The notes under the pieces: generated by a model
The model's input: only the letters and a program-made list of their open reading frames with translations
What the model was told of the DNA's origin: nothing
The model's database searches: none
Shown here: one piece after another, positions 26,028 through 35,035 of the stretch
Numbering within the stretch: the first letter of the stretch is position 1
How the letters are laid out: every line of letters starts with the position of its first letter
Assembly: GCF_003013475.1 (NCBI RefSeq)
Contig: NZ_PXZO01000027.1
Span: forward strand, 82,214-146,213
Length of the DNA: 64,000 bases
Reading direction: 5' to 3'
From: Brevibacillus porteri
GTDB lineage: Bacteria > Bacillota > Bacilli > Brevibacillales > Brevibacillaceae
Program-made: the position numbers and the translations under genes

Positions 26028-27701
26028 TTAACGGATCGTGAGCCACTCAGCGATTGGGCCAAGAGCAAGCACAGGCAGGAATGTCAGTGCGCCTACGATT
26101 ACCACAGTCGCAATCAAAATCACCGTGAATACACTATTGTCTGTGCGCAGTGTACCCATCGTTTCTGGTACCGGCGTTTTTGCGAGCAAGGAGCCTGCTA
26201 CCGCCAGCATCGTAATGATCGAAACATATCGACCGAACAGCATGACAAGTCCCGTAGAAATGTTCCAGAAAGGTGTGTTGTCGCCCAATCCTTCAAAACC
26301 GGAACCGTTGTTGGCTGCTGAAGAAGTGTATTCGTACAGCACTTGTGAAATGCCGTGGAAGCCTGGGTTCGACACTGCGGATGAACCCATTTCTGTCGCC
26401 AATGCAATAGCGGTTGGCGCCAAAATGATCAGGGGATGAACGAGAATCGCGATGGCGATCAGCTTCATCTCTTTTCCTTCGATCTTGCGGCCGAGGAATT
26501 CAGGCGTACGCCCTACCATCAAGCCCGCCAAGAATACAGCCAAAATCGCATACATCAAAATGTTAATCGTTCCGACGCCATCTCCGCCGAATACGCAGTT
26601 GAGCATCATTTCACCGAGCGGAACCAAACCGCCAAGTGGCGTCAATGTATCGTGCATGTTGTTCACGGTTCCTGTCGTTGCCGCTGTTGTCACGGCAGTG
26701 AACAAGGCGCTTTGTGCGATACCAAAACGGACTTCTTTTCCTTCCATGCTGCCCATTACTTGTGACAGGCCAGCCCGTTCCAGCGCCGGGTTACCGTTTA
26801 CTTCATTGGCATACGCCGTGACCAGGAACGCCAGGAACATCGCGAACATCGCTCCAAAAATAACCCAGCCTTGCTTGCGGCTCTTCGCCATGAAGCCGAA
26901 TGCGAATGGCAGTGCCGCCGGGATCAAAAACATCGACAAAATTTCGATCACGTTTGTTAGCGGTGTCGGGTTTTCAAATGGATGCGAGGAGTTTACCCCG
27001 AAGAATCCGCCTCCGTTTGTGCCCAAATGCTTGATCGATACGAGTGAAGCGACCGGGCCGCGAGCGATTTGTTGCTCCGTTCCGCTAATAGTTGTCGCTG
27101 TTGCCGTCGGCTCCATTGTCTGCGGCACGCCTTGGGTCACCAAGAGCAATGTCACGACAATCGCCAGCGGAATCAACACACGTGTATGAGCACGTACTAG
27201 GTCTACGTAGTAGTTACCGATGCTGCGCTGCCCTGTCAGCCCGCGCATGAAGGCCATCACGACCGCGATCCCTGTCGCTGGCGTTGTAAACATCAGGTAA
27301 ATAATGACCAGCATTTGCGACAGATACGACAATCCGCTCTCCCCGCTGTAATGCTGAAGATTCGTATTCGTCAAAAAGCTGACAGCCGTGTTAAAGGAAA
27401 GCAACGGCTCCATCGCCGCAATTCCACTTGGGTTTCCCGGCAGCATCCCTTGCAAACGAAGCAAGAGATACGCAATAGCTACCATCGAAATGTTGCTGAC
27501 CAGAACAGCCATTGCGTACTGCTTCCAGGTCATATCTGCTACGCGAATGCCAGACAGCTTGTATATCGCTTTTTCCACCCCGCCAAAAACACGGTCCAAT
27601 CGGGTCGTCTCCAGCGAAAAGGAGCGTGCCAAATATTTTCCCATCGGTATGGCGAGCACGAAAAGCACCACCAAAACCAACGCTATTTGTAAAAAGTCCA
27701 C
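26028..27701 (-). CDS. kdpA: K+-transporting ATPase subunit A (KdpA)
   Basis: 557 residues, about ten membrane helices; the K+-selective channel-like subunit. Selectivity-filter-like segments are visible, including VSFLTNTNLQHYSGE, KHLGTNGGGFFGVNSSHPFENPTP and SSAANNGSGFEGL. The start is GTG behind TAGGAGG. It is preceded by kdpF and followed by the fold-back repeat and kdpB. Confidence 0.96.
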   Translation of the reverse strand: MDFLQIALVLVVLFVLAIPMGKYLARSFSLETTRLDRVFGGVEKAIYKLSGIRVADMTWKQYAMAVLVSNISMVAIAYLLLRLQGMLPGNPSGIAAMEPLLSFNTAVSFLTNTNLQHYSGESGLSYLSQMLVIIYLMFTTPATGIAVVMAFMRGLTGQRSIGNYYVDLVRAHTRVLIPLAIVVTLLLVTQGVPQTMEPTATATTISGTEQQIARGPVASLVSIKHLGTNGGGFFGVNSSHPFENPTPLTNVIEILSMFLIPAALPFAFGFMAKSRKQGWVIFGAMFAMFLAFLVTAYANEVNGNPALERAGLSQVMGSMEGKEVRFGIAQSALFTAVTTAATTGTVNNMHDTLTPLGGLVPLGEMMLNCVFGGDGVGTINILMYAILAVFLAGLMVGRTPEFLGRKIEGKEMKLIAIAILVHPLIILAPTAIALATEMGSSAVSNPGFHGISQVLYEYTSSAANNGSGFEGLGDNTPFWNISTGLVMLFGRYVSIITMLAVAGSLLAKTPVPETMGTLRTDNSVFTVILIATVVIVGALTFLPVLALGPIAEWLTIR

Positions 27702-27759
27702 GACAGTTCCTCCTACTCCCTCTAAAAAATGGTTCCAAATAAACGAATGATTCTAACCC

Positions 27760-27837
27760 CTAGTATTTTTCCGGGTAAATCAATGCGTGGCACAGGTACA
27801 TCGAAAGCCCTCCCACAATCAGCAGCAACCAGATCAT
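27760..27837 (-). CDS. kdpF: K+-transporting ATPase subunit F (KdpF)
   Basis: 25 codons encoding one hydrophobic helix ending LSMYLCHALIYPEKY, the usual KdpF C-terminus (YLxYALIxPE). KdpF stabilises the complex. The ATG overlaps the stop of the upstream small ORF (ATGA) and lies behind GGGAGGG. 58 bp separate it from kdpA. Confidence 0.85.
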   Translation of the reverse strand: MIWLLLIVGGLSMYLCHALIYPEKY

Positions 27838-27941
27838 TTCTCTTTCCCTCCCTGTTCTCTTACCACGGCGTCACAAAACTTGATGAGTGCAAAAAATACA
27901 CCGAATGAAAGCGCCAAGAGCAGTATGGAAACCACGTCCAT
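27834..27941 (-). CDS. Small single-helix protein upstream of kdpF
   Basis: 35 codons starting ATG at 27941 behind a strong AAAGGAGGG. The product begins MDVVSILLLALSFGVFF, one membrane helix, then a charged tail with REQGGKEK. Its stop overlaps the kdpF start, so it is probably translated and coupled to it. It is first in the kdp transcript. Function unknown; it could be an accessory helix of the Kdp complex. Confidence 0.6.
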   Translation of the reverse strand: MDVVSILLLALSFGVFFALIKFCDAVVREQGGKEK

Positions 27942-28363
27942 GCAATGTCCCTCCTTTTTTCTGGTACTGACTATCCCGTAAAGTCTGGCCGACTCGTCTC
28001 TCTCGCTTCCCCCTGTACAGGCTTCCTTTTTTGAAAAAACCTGCCATTTGGGAAAAAAATAGACCAATGCTTACGATTTCCCCGAAAGACCGCCGCATCT
28101 GACCGAACGGAAGATGAACAGACGAACGAAGTCGCCCGCATCCCGCGGCAAATAAAACGATCCTTTGTATCGGAGAAAAAGTACTCATTGGTCTACCTAA
28201 CGCCCAGCCGACTTGAAGTTGCCTTCTTTGCGTTTTGTCTCCCGTTTCCTTTTTCCGAAAACAGCTATTTACTTGTGAGTAAAACGGTCATTGGCCGTTT
28301 TTGAGCAAAACGAAAAGACCTGCATTACGTTTCGAGTCAACCCTTGTCGTCCCTCAATGGATA
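27942..28363 (-). other. About 420-nt untranslated leader between riboswitch terminator and kdp genes
   Basis: No convincing ORF on either strand. A hairpin AAAACGG/CCGTTTT (28281-28301) is present. The kdp mRNA must cross this stretch after the riboswitch, so further post-initiation control is possible. Confidence 0.4.
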
Positions 28364-28402
28364 ACAAAAAGGCCTCCTCAAACAGGCGGTCTTTAGACCT
28401 CC
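28364..28402 (-). terminator. Intrinsic terminator of the kdp riboswitch
   Basis: Minus-strand stem AAAGACCGCCT-gtttg-AGGAGGCCTTT (two mismatches) with a T run. It follows the aptamer directly, so it is the probable expression platform. An alternative hairpin GGTCT/AGACC overlaps its left arm. Confidence 0.6.
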
Positions 28403-28405
28403 CTC

Positions 28406-28540
28406 GCTTTAGCCGACGAAGTTAGCTGACGGGTAGGATGGCGAAAGAGTTTCTCATCCCTCCCACGATTCATGCGTGGGATTAACCCCTACTGATTGGG
28501 TCCTCCGTTCCCGAGTGCCTCGGGATTTGGCCATATTTGC
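28406..28540 (-). ncRNA. ydaO-type c-di-AMP riboswitch (kdp)
   Basis: The minus strand carries the ydaO/yuaA consensus in order: a 5' pairing strand ending GGCC, the hairpin TCCCGAGGCACTCGGGA, GGGGTTAATCCC, GGGATGAG, and the hallmark ACCCGTCAGCTAACTTCGTCGGC. c-di-AMP binding to this class turns genes off, which suits a high-affinity K+ importer. The same core occurs at 38424-38553. Confidence 0.9.
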
Positions 28541-28560
28541 AATTGTTGGTTACGAGTCTC

Positions 28561-28589
28561 ATTATACGTCCGGCATAATCGGATGTTAA
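28561..28589 (-). promoter_or_regulatory. Promoter of the riboswitch-kdp transcript
   Basis: Minus strand TTAACA (28584-28589), 17 bases, TATAAT (28561-28566), about 20 bp before the aptamer. Confidence 0.75.
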
Positions 28590-28704
28590 TGTCCTATTTC
28601 AGTCTTTTTCACACGATTTTTGCGTTCTTTATCCGTGTAAGCGATTTAAACCTATCAGGCCTCATCCGATCATGATATTTCATCGTTTCTCTCCTTTTTT
28701 CATA

Positions 28705-30648
28705 TTATTTTCCCCATACTGCGTGAGCAGTCGTGCCTGATTGTTGCATCCATTCTTCCAATTGCTCTGCAGGTAATGGCTTACTACAGTAGTAGCCCTG
28801 CATTTCATCACACTGCTGCTCACGCAAAAAGGCCAGCTGAACTTCGTTTTCCACCCCCTCCGCCAGTACGTTCATTTGCAAGCTGTGCGCCATGGCAATG
28901 ATCGACTTGGCGATGACGGCATCTTCGTTTTCTGTAATATCATTTACAAACGACCGATCGATCTTTAAGCGGTTAATGGGAAAATCACGCAAGTAGCTTA
29001 GCGAGGAGTAGCCTGTCCCAAAATCGTCGATGGACAGCCATATCCCCAGATTTTTCAGCTCATGCAGGATTCCGATGAACCGCGTGGCGTTTTGCATGAC
29101 GGCACTTTCTGTAATCTCTAGCTCCAGAAATTGCGGTTGCATCTGCGTTTCTTGGAGCACCTGTTTGATCATGCCAACCAAATTCTCCTGCTGAAATTGG
29201 CGGGCTGATAAATTCACCGCTATGCGCAGGGAAGGATAGCCTGCTTCTGCCCATGCTTTGTTTTGCTGACAAGCCGTTCGAAGCACCCATTCCCCAATGG
29301 GCACAATCAAGCCAGTCTCTTCCGCCAAGGGGATAAATTCGGCTGGCGAGACCATTCCCCATTCAGGATGCCGCCACCTGAGCAGAGCCTCCACCCCGAC
29401 CACCTGATTTGTTTTGCAATCGAGCTGCGGCTGATAATGCAGGCAAAACTCATTGCGCTCCAACGCCTTGCGCAGCTCCTGCTCGACTGCCAGCCGTTCC
29501 GCCGCATGAAGGCTCATCGTAGACGAATACAGGTTGTACCGATTCCTGCCCTTTTCTTTGGCACTGTACATGGCGGCATCTGCATGCTTCATGAGGGTTT
29601 GCGTATCCTCTCCATCTCTCGGGAAAATACTGATCCCGATACTTGTCGTGACAATGCATTCCCGATCCTCCACCTGAAGCGGCGATTGCAAGGACGCAAT
29701 GATCCGATCCGCCAACGCAATCACCTCTGTCTCGTCAGAAATCGCAGGGAAGATCATCGTAAACTCATCTCCACCCATGCGAGCCAATATGCCTGCCGTG
29801 CCGACATTTTCCTTTAATCGATGAGAGAGCGACTGGAGCAAGCAGTCCCCGAAATAATGCCCCAAGGAGTCGTTGATGTATTTAAAACGATCCAAATCAA
29901 AAAACAGGATTGCCATCATCTGTCCTTGCTGCTTCGCCTGGGATAGCGCAATCGTCAGCTCCGCCTCGAAAAGTCGACGGTTCGGGAGATCAGTCAGCGC
30001 ATCGTGGTACGCCATGTGATTGATTGTCTGCTCTGCCTGCCTGCGATCCGTCACGTCGCGGATAATCCCGCGCAGCCCGGTGACACCACCCGATTTTTCG
30101 CTAATTTTCACAATGGAGCCCTCCACTAAGCGCCTCTGACCGTCACGCTGGACAAACGCCCAGTCAATTTGCTGGACAGGCGTCCCGGTATGCGACACCC
30201 ACCGAAACGCGTGCTTTAGCTTCAAAGCATCTTGCTTGCCCACATACTCCTGATAGCTTGCTCCCAGCAACTCATGCGCAGGTGCTCCAAGTATTTCAGA
30301 GAGTGCAGGATTCACAGCGAGAAACCGACCTCGCTCGTCCAATTCGTAATAACCGTCTTTGATGCTCTCCAATATCGAGTGAATCTTCCTTTCCTCGTTC
30401 TCCCAATACGTTTGTTCCAGCTGATGCGTATCACAGGCGTACCTCAGAGCCATGCGATAGCAGATAGCCGTGATAATCAAGATAGGCACTAACCCAGCCA
30501 GCCATACACCTCCTCGCGTTTCCTCCGTCAAGAAGAGCAGCAGCAAGACGATGACAAGCATGAGCGCGGCAACCGCAGCAGCCAGTTTTAACGCCGTTTG
30601 TTTTTGCCTCTCGATCCGTTGCTGCTCTAGCCATAGTCCCATACCCAT
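28705..30648 (-). CDS. PAS-GGDEF-EAL c-di-GMP turnover protein
   Basis: About 647 residues. Two N-terminal membrane helices (about 20-41 and 49-67) precede a PAS domain (about 90-205), a GGDEF domain with intact GGDEF at about 293-297, and an EAL domain with VEALLRW near 420 and IDDFGTGYSSLSYL. No RxxD inhibitory site precedes GGDEF, where the sequence is GTAGILARM. It may make and degrade c-di-GMP. The start is an ATG overlapping the upstream chemoreceptor's stop region (TAGGTGATG), implying coupling. Last gene of the kdpF2-kdpB2 cluster. Confidence 0.9.
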   Translation of the reverse strand: MGMGLWLEQQRIERQKQTALKLAAAVAALMLVIVLLLLFLTEETRGGVWLAGLVPILIITAICYRMALRYACDTHQLEQTYWENEERKIHSILESIKDGYYELDERGRFLAVNPALSEILGAPAHELLGASYQEYVGKQDALKLKHAFRWVSHTGTPVQQIDWAFVQRDGQRRLVEGSIVKISEKSGGVTGLRGIIRDVTDRRQAEQTINHMAYHDALTDLPNRRLFEAELTIALSQAKQQGQMMAILFFDLDRFKYINDSLGHYFGDCLLQSLSHRLKENVGTAGILARMGGDEFTMIFPAISDETEVIALADRIIASLQSPLQVEDRECIVTTSIGISIFPRDGEDTQTLMKHADAAMYSAKEKGRNRYNLYSSTMSLHAAERLAVEQELRKALERNEFCLHYQPQLDCKTNQVVGVEALLRWRHPEWGMVSPAEFIPLAEETGLIVPIGEWVLRTACQQNKAWAEAGYPSLRIAVNLSARQFQQENLVGMIKQVLQETQMQPQFLELEITESAVMQNATRFIGILHELKNLGIWLSIDDFGTGYSSLSYLRDFPINRLKIDRSFVNDITENEDAVIAKSIIAMAHSLQMNVLAEGVENEVQLAFLREQQCDEMQGYYCSKPLPAEQLEEWMQQSGTTAHAVWGK

Positions 30649-30651
30649 CAC

Positions 30652-31977
30652 CTATGTCTTGAATCTACGAATCAAACTTTTTTGCTGGTGTGCCAGCTTG
30701 CTGAGTGAATCAAGGCACTCACGAAACGCCTCCACCGCACTGTTTTGCTGACAGGCAGCTTGTGCCACTTGATCAGCCCGTTCAGACGCCGCCTTCGCGA
30801 TATGTACCAGCTGACCCATTTGGGCTGTCACTGTCACCGTTTTACCCGAGGTATGATCCAGACCTGTCGCGACTTGGTTAATGTGCATGGATACTTGCTG
30901 GACCGCCAGACTAATTTTTGCAAAAGCATCTCCTGCTTCCTTTACGACTGTCACGCCAGAAGCGACCTCTGTATTTCCCTCTTCGATGGACCCTACTGCC
31001 CGGGCAACATCCTGTCGCATCTGTTCGAGCATGTCGGCAATCTGCTCCGCCGCTTGCCTGGATTGATCTGCGAGCTTTCTCACCTCACCGGCTACGACGG
31101 CGAAGCCTTTGCCTGACGCTCCCGCTCGTGCCGCTTCAATCGCAGCATTGATCGCCAAAAGATTCGTCTGATTCGCCATCGCCTTAATGATAGCCACACA
31201 CGCTTCAATCTCCCTTGATCGCGTGCCCAGCTGCGTCACGGCTTTCTCTGTCGTAGTAAAAGCAGCCGCAATGTCTGCCATCTGCTGCACGGTTTTCGCG
31301 ATGACTTCCGTTCCTGTATCGGCCGCCGCAGAGGCACTTTTGGCTGATCCGAAGACATGCTGCGCGTACTCCTCCATTTGTTTCACAGCTTCTTCTACGC
31401 GTTCCATCGAATCGACGGTTTGATCGGAGCCTTTCATTTGCTCCCCAGCTCCATCCACCAGCTCTTGCATCGCTGCGACAACCGATCGGCTGTTTTCCGT
31501 TGCTTGCAAGGCATTCGTCGCCAGCTCCTCAGAAGCATTCGCGACATGATCCGCTCCCGTACTGATTTGCCCGATCAAATTGCGTAAATTCCTCGCCATC
31601 TGGTTAATCGCTTGCGCTACCTGCCCCACCTCATCCTGCGTGGCGATCTGAATCTCTGCTCCTGTCAAATCTCCTGCTGCCATTGTTTCTGTCGCATGGG
31701 CAATGACACGAATGGATCGGCTAATTTTTCCAGAGATGATCCAGCCCAATCCGATGATCAAAACAAACATCCCAACACTCGTCACATAAATGTAGGAAAG
31801 CTCCTCAAGCACACTCTTTTCTACTTGCCTGATTGCTTCTTCTCCAAGTCCCAAACTGGCATCATAGCGCGTATTGATTTCAACCAGCTTTGTGTAATAG
31901 AGCTGCCCCAGCACTCCGATTAGCAGGGCCGTAGCGACAAAGCCGCACATGATTTTGGAACGCAACGATACGTTCAC
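30652..31977 (-). CDS. Methyl-accepting chemotaxis protein with minimal sensor loop
   Basis: 441 residues. Two membrane helices (about 9-27 and 62-84) enclose only about 35 external residues, too few for a normal ligand domain. HAMP (about 84-140) and a signalling domain follow, with the conserved tip [38 protein letters not shown] chose the GTG at 31977 because ACGGAGGTG precedes it; a longer frame to 32043 would overlap kdpB2. It is 37 bp after kdpB2 and coupled to the GGDEF-EAL gene. Confidence 0.88.
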   Translation of the reverse strand: MNVSLRSKIMCGFVATALLIGVLGQLYYTKLVEINTRYDASLGLGEEAIRQVEKSVLEELSYIYVTSVGMFVLIIGLGWIISGKISRSIRVIAHATETMAAGDLTGAEIQIATQDEVGQVAQAINQMARNLRNLIGQISTGADHVANASEELATNALQATENSRSVVAAMQELVDGAGEQMKGSDQTVDSMERVEEAVKQMEEYAQHVFGSAKSASAAADTGTEVIAKTVQQMADIAAAFTTTEKAVTQLGTRSREIEACVAIIKAMANQTNLLAINAAIEAARAGASGKGFAVVAGEVRKLADQSRQAAEQIADMLEQMRQDVARAVGSIEEGNTEVASGVTVVKEAGDAFAKISLAVQQVSMHINQVATGLDHTSGKTVTVTAQMGQLVHIAKAASERADQVAQAACQQNSAVEAFRECLDSLSKLAHQQKSLIRRFKT

Positions 31978-32014
31978 GTGAGTACACCTCCGTATGTCAT
32001 TCATAGCTGTTTGG

Positions 32015-34015
32015 TTACCAGAACAGTTGCAGTCCCATATCAATCAGCTTGATTCCGATGAACGGAAAAATGATTCCTCCTACGCCGTAAATCAACAAGT
32101 TCCGGACGAGAAGCTGGTTCGCATTCATGGGCACATAGCGCACTCCCCGCAATGCCAGCGGGATTAAGAGTGGGATAATAATCGCATTGAATAAAAGTGC
32201 GGATAGAACAGCACTGGACGGAGACTGCAGGTTCATGATGTTCAAAAGCTGCATCTCGGGCACTTGCTCGACCAGCATCGCAGGGATGATCGCAAAATAC
32301 TTGGAAAAGTCGTTCGCGATACTAAAGGTCGTCAATGCGCCGCGGGTCATGAGAAGCTGCTTCCCGATGGAAATGACCTGCAAAATCTTCGTCGGGTCTG
32401 AATCGAGATCGACCATGTTGGCCGCTTCCTTCGCAGCCGTTGTCCCGCTGTTCATCGCGATGCCTACATCGGCTTGGGCCAGCGCTGGCGCATCATTCGT
32501 GCCATCTCCGGTCATCGCAACCATTTTCCCTTGTGCCTGCTCTTCCCGAACGATTCTGATTTTGTCCTCGGGCTTGCTCTCGGCAATAAAGTCGTCGACC
32601 CCAGCTTCTTTGGCGATGGTGGCCGCTGTCAGTGGATTGTCGCCTGTGCACATGACGGTCCTAATGCCCATTTTCCGCAATTCTTCAAAACGCTCGCGAA
32701 TCCCGGGCTTCACCGTATCCTTCAAGTAAATCAGGCCAAGGACCTGACTGTCCTTGCATACAGCGAGCGGAGTACCACCTTGCAGCGAGATTCGCGCGCT
32801 TTTTTCTTCAAGATCTGGTGGCACCATGCCCCCCCGCTCCCTGACATAGGCACTAATGGCGCTAACTGCTCCTTTTCGATAGTGGACGCCTTTGTAATTC
32901 AAACCGCTCATGCGCTCCTCGGCAGTAAACGGGATAATCTCTCCTTCGTACGCTTTGACGTCGCAGACAACCTGATTTGCTTGGGCGAGCATCATGACGG
33001 AGCTTCCCTCTGGCGTATCATCGAACAGCGAAGTGAGCACAGCGACTTCCATCAGCTCCCTCTGGTCGACTCCCGCTACAGGAACGAATTCTGCCGCCAG
33101 TCGGTTACCATACGTGATCGTGCCTGTCTTGTCCAAAATGATCGTGTTGACATCACCTGCCGCTTCTACTGCCTTACCCGACATCGCGATGACACCAAAG
33201 CGGGTGACACGATCCATCCCCGCAATGCCAATGGCCGATAACAAACCGCCAATCGTAGTCGGAATGAGACAAACGAGCAAAACGACCAAGACGGAGATAT
33301 CCAGCTCGATACCCACATACGAAGCAATCGGAACCAGCGTGACGACGACAATCAAAAAAATAAGCGTAAAGACGATAAGAACTGTATTCAAGGCAATTTC
33401 ATTCGGTGCTTTTTGACGCTTGGCCCCTTCAATGAGCATAATCATCCGATCCAAAAAAGAGTCCCCGGGGTTCGTCGTAATTTTCACGATAATAGAGTCA
33501 CTAATGACACGTGTCCCACCCGTTACAGACGTCTGGTCGCTGCCCGCCCTTTTGATGACCGGAGCCGACTCGCCCGTGATCGCAGATTCATCAATGGAGG
33601 CCAAGCCATCGATAATGTCACCATCTCCTGGGATGATATCTCCTGTTTCGACCAAGACGTGATCACCTTTACGCAGTTCGCCAGATGAAATCACCTGCAC
33701 ACTGCCATCGGCTTTGAGTCGCTTGGCCTCCGTATCCCGCTTGGCTCGCCGCAATGTATCTGCTTGTGCTTTCCCGCGTCCTTCCGCCAATGCTTCAGCG
33801 AAATTCGCGAACAACACCGTGAATAATAAAACGGAAAAAACGACTGTATTCCACCCTACCTGATCCTCCGTACCAAAATACTTCGGAAACAACAGCATCA
33901 GCAAAATCAGAACCGTCCCGAGCTCTACGACAAACAGCACGGGATTCGATTTCATGACCAACGGGTTCAGCTTGCGAAAACTATCAAGTAGAGCCTTTCC
34001 TATCAATTGTTTCAT
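32015..34015 (-). CDS. Second KdpB-like P-type ATPase (orphan, no KdpA/KdpC partner)
   Basis: 666 residues, strongly similar to the kdp-operon KdpB along the whole length: [45 protein letters not shown]. The coupling D-x2-K in [15 protein letters not shown] is kept, so the pump looks intact. No kdpA or kdpC lies nearby; only a KdpF-like gene precedes it. I chose the ATG at 34015 behind GGAGGAGC; upstream codons of the open frame overlap kdpF2. It may pair with the KdpA and KdpC encoded 5 kb away, or act without them; both ideas are inference. Confidence 0.88.
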   Translation of the reverse strand: MKQLIGKALLDSFRKLNPLVMKSNPVLFVVELGTVLILLMLLFPKYFGTEDQVGWNTVVFSVLLFTVLFANFAEALAEGRGKAQADTLRRAKRDTEAKRLKADGSVQVISSGELRKGDHVLVETGDIIPGDGDIIDGLASIDESAITGESAPVIKRAGSDQTSVTGGTRVISDSIIVKITTNPGDSFLDRMIMLIEGAKRQKAPNEIALNTVLIVFTLIFLIVVVTLVPIASYVGIELDISVLVVLLVCLIPTTIGGLLSAIGIAGMDRVTRFGVIAMSGKAVEAAGDVNTIILDKTGTITYGNRLAAEFVPVAGVDQRELMEVAVLTSLFDDTPEGSSVMMLAQANQVVCDVKAYEGEIIPFTAEERMSGLNYKGVHYRKGAVSAISAYVRERGGMVPPDLEEKSARISLQGGTPLAVCKDSQVLGLIYLKDTVKPGIRERFEELRKMGIRTVMCTGDNPLTAATIAKEAGVDDFIAESKPEDKIRIVREEQAQGKMVAMTGDGTNDAPALAQADVGIAMNSGTTAAKEAANMVDLDSDPTKILQVISIGKQLLMTRGALTTFSIANDFSKYFAIIPAMLVEQVPEMQLLNIMNLQSPSSAVLSALLFNAIIIPLLIPLALRGVRYVPMNANQLLVRNLLIYGVGGIIFPFIGIKLIDMGLQLFW

Positions 34016-34089
34016 AGCTCCTCCACATGCAATAACGCATAGATCAAATAGAGAAAAATACCAACAGCAAAAATGGAGACGATCACCAT
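34012..34089 (-). CDS. Second KdpF-like small membrane protein
   Basis: 25 codons; one hydrophobic helix ending [16 protein letters not shown], matching the KdpF pattern LYLxYALxxxE. The stop TGA overlaps the kdpB2 ATG. The start ATG at 34089 follows a G-rich GAGGGGGGA. Its position directly before a kdpB gene supports the call. Confidence 0.7.
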   Translation of the reverse strand: MVIVSIFAVGIFLYLIYALLHVEEL

Positions 34090-34182
34090 CGGAATGTTTC
34101 CCCCCTCTTTTTTCGTAGGTTGACAGCCCCAAGACGGCTGAGTAATATTAGGCACAATGATAAATTATGGGAGGTATGGCGT

Positions 34183-34551
34183 TTGGCCATCTCTAACAAG
34201 AAAAAGCTGGAAGCCGAAATCAGCGAAGCATTCATAAAATTTCAGCGTGAACTAATTGGACGAGGTCCACAGGAAGCGAAGACCTACATCGTCGGTGATA
34301 TGGTCATCGTCAGATTTAAAGGTGTTCTCACCGTCGAAGAAAAGCATCTGTCCAGTCACGATAAAGGTCGCCGCATCGTCAAAGAAATGCGCGAGGTTCT
34401 CCGTGAGATGTACAGCGAAGAATCGGAAGAAATCGTAGAAAAGCTGACAAGCTGCAAGGTACTATCCAGCCATAGTGATATCAGCACGAAAATGGGTGAA
34501 CGGATTGAGGTTTATGTATTGGACAAGGACCTCGAAAAAATATTAGGCTAA
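34183..34551 (+). CDS. DUF2294 domain-containing protein
   Basis: 122 residues, soluble. Conserved family features are KKKLEAEISEAFIKFQRELIGRGP, KTYIVGDMVIVRFKGVLTVEEKHL and GRRIVKEMREVLRE. The function of the family is not known to me. I chose the TTG at 34183, 8 bases after GGGAGG; the open frame extends to 34120 without a better signal. It is divergent from kdpF2 and ends at a shared terminator. Confidence 0.75.
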   Translation: MAISNKKKLEAEISEAFIKFQRELIGRGPQEAKTYIVGDMVIVRFKGVLTVEEKHLSSHDKGRRIVKEMREVLREMYSEESEEIVEKLTSCKVLSSHSDISTKMGERIEVYVLDKDLEKILG

Positions 34552-34564
34552 TTTTACAAAGCGC

Positions 34565-34592
34565 GGCTCCGCCTTCATTTGCAGGCGGAGCC
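34565..34592. terminator. Bidirectional terminator
   Basis: Perfect stem GGCTCCGCC/GGCGGAGCC with TTTTCT on plus, between the converging DUF2294 gene and the opu operon. Confidence 0.8.
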
Positions 34593-34607
34593 TTTTCTAT
34601 TCCTCTC

Positions 34608-35018
34608 TTACCCACTCATCTGTTCGGCCAACCAGCCATAGCCTTTATACCCGGGCTGGCTCACAATGACGTGATTCGCCCCGAGCGCCTTGTATAACAT
34701 CGCGTTCCGATGTTCCTGCGTCATCACAAAAATCCGGCAGGTACCAAGCTGCTTGAACAGTGTAATGAAGTCGCGTCCCTCCGCCCACTCATCGGGAAAG
34801 ATGTAGACGGAATGGTAGAGCAGCAAGGATTCCTGATCGCGGTAGCACTCGTCAAATGAGATGGGCAAAAAACGCTGAATCGTCTTGTCGCAAGGCCCTG
34901 CTGTCAATGAAAAGGCACCGGGATTCCTTCCCCAAAAAGCAGGCAAACTGTCACAGCATAGTGTCTGGACAAAAGAAGTGAAAGCTTCCCCCTTGCCCAT
35001 TACGAGATAATGCTTCAT
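34608..35018 (-). CDS. Unknown small protein at the end of the opu operon
   Basis: Not recognised. 136 residues, soluble, cysteine-containing (TLCCDSL, AGPCDKT, LGTCRIF). Features: an N-terminal YLVMGKGEAF, a central SFDECYRDQESLLLYHSVYIFPDEWAEGRDF, and a C-terminal CRIFVMTQEHRNAMLYKALGANHVIV that resembles an alpha/beta strand-turn. The ATG follows AAGGGGGG, 17 bp after the osmolyte-binding protein, so it is under the same c-di-AMP riboswitch. Confidence 0.6.
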   Translation of the reverse strand: MKHYLVMGKGEAFTSFVQTLCCDSLPAFWGRNPGAFSLTAGPCDKTIQRFLPISFDECYRDQESLLLYHSVYIFPDEWAEGRDFITLFKQLGTCRIFVMTQEHRNAMLYKALGANHVIVSQPGYKGYGWLAEQMSG

Positions 35019-35035
35019 AGCAGCGCCCCCCTTCC

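Noticed and set aside
27871..28188. 105-codon minus-strand frame in the kdp leader
   Set aside because: It has no start signal, is rich in Arg and Cys, and overlaps the small ORF before kdpF in another frame.
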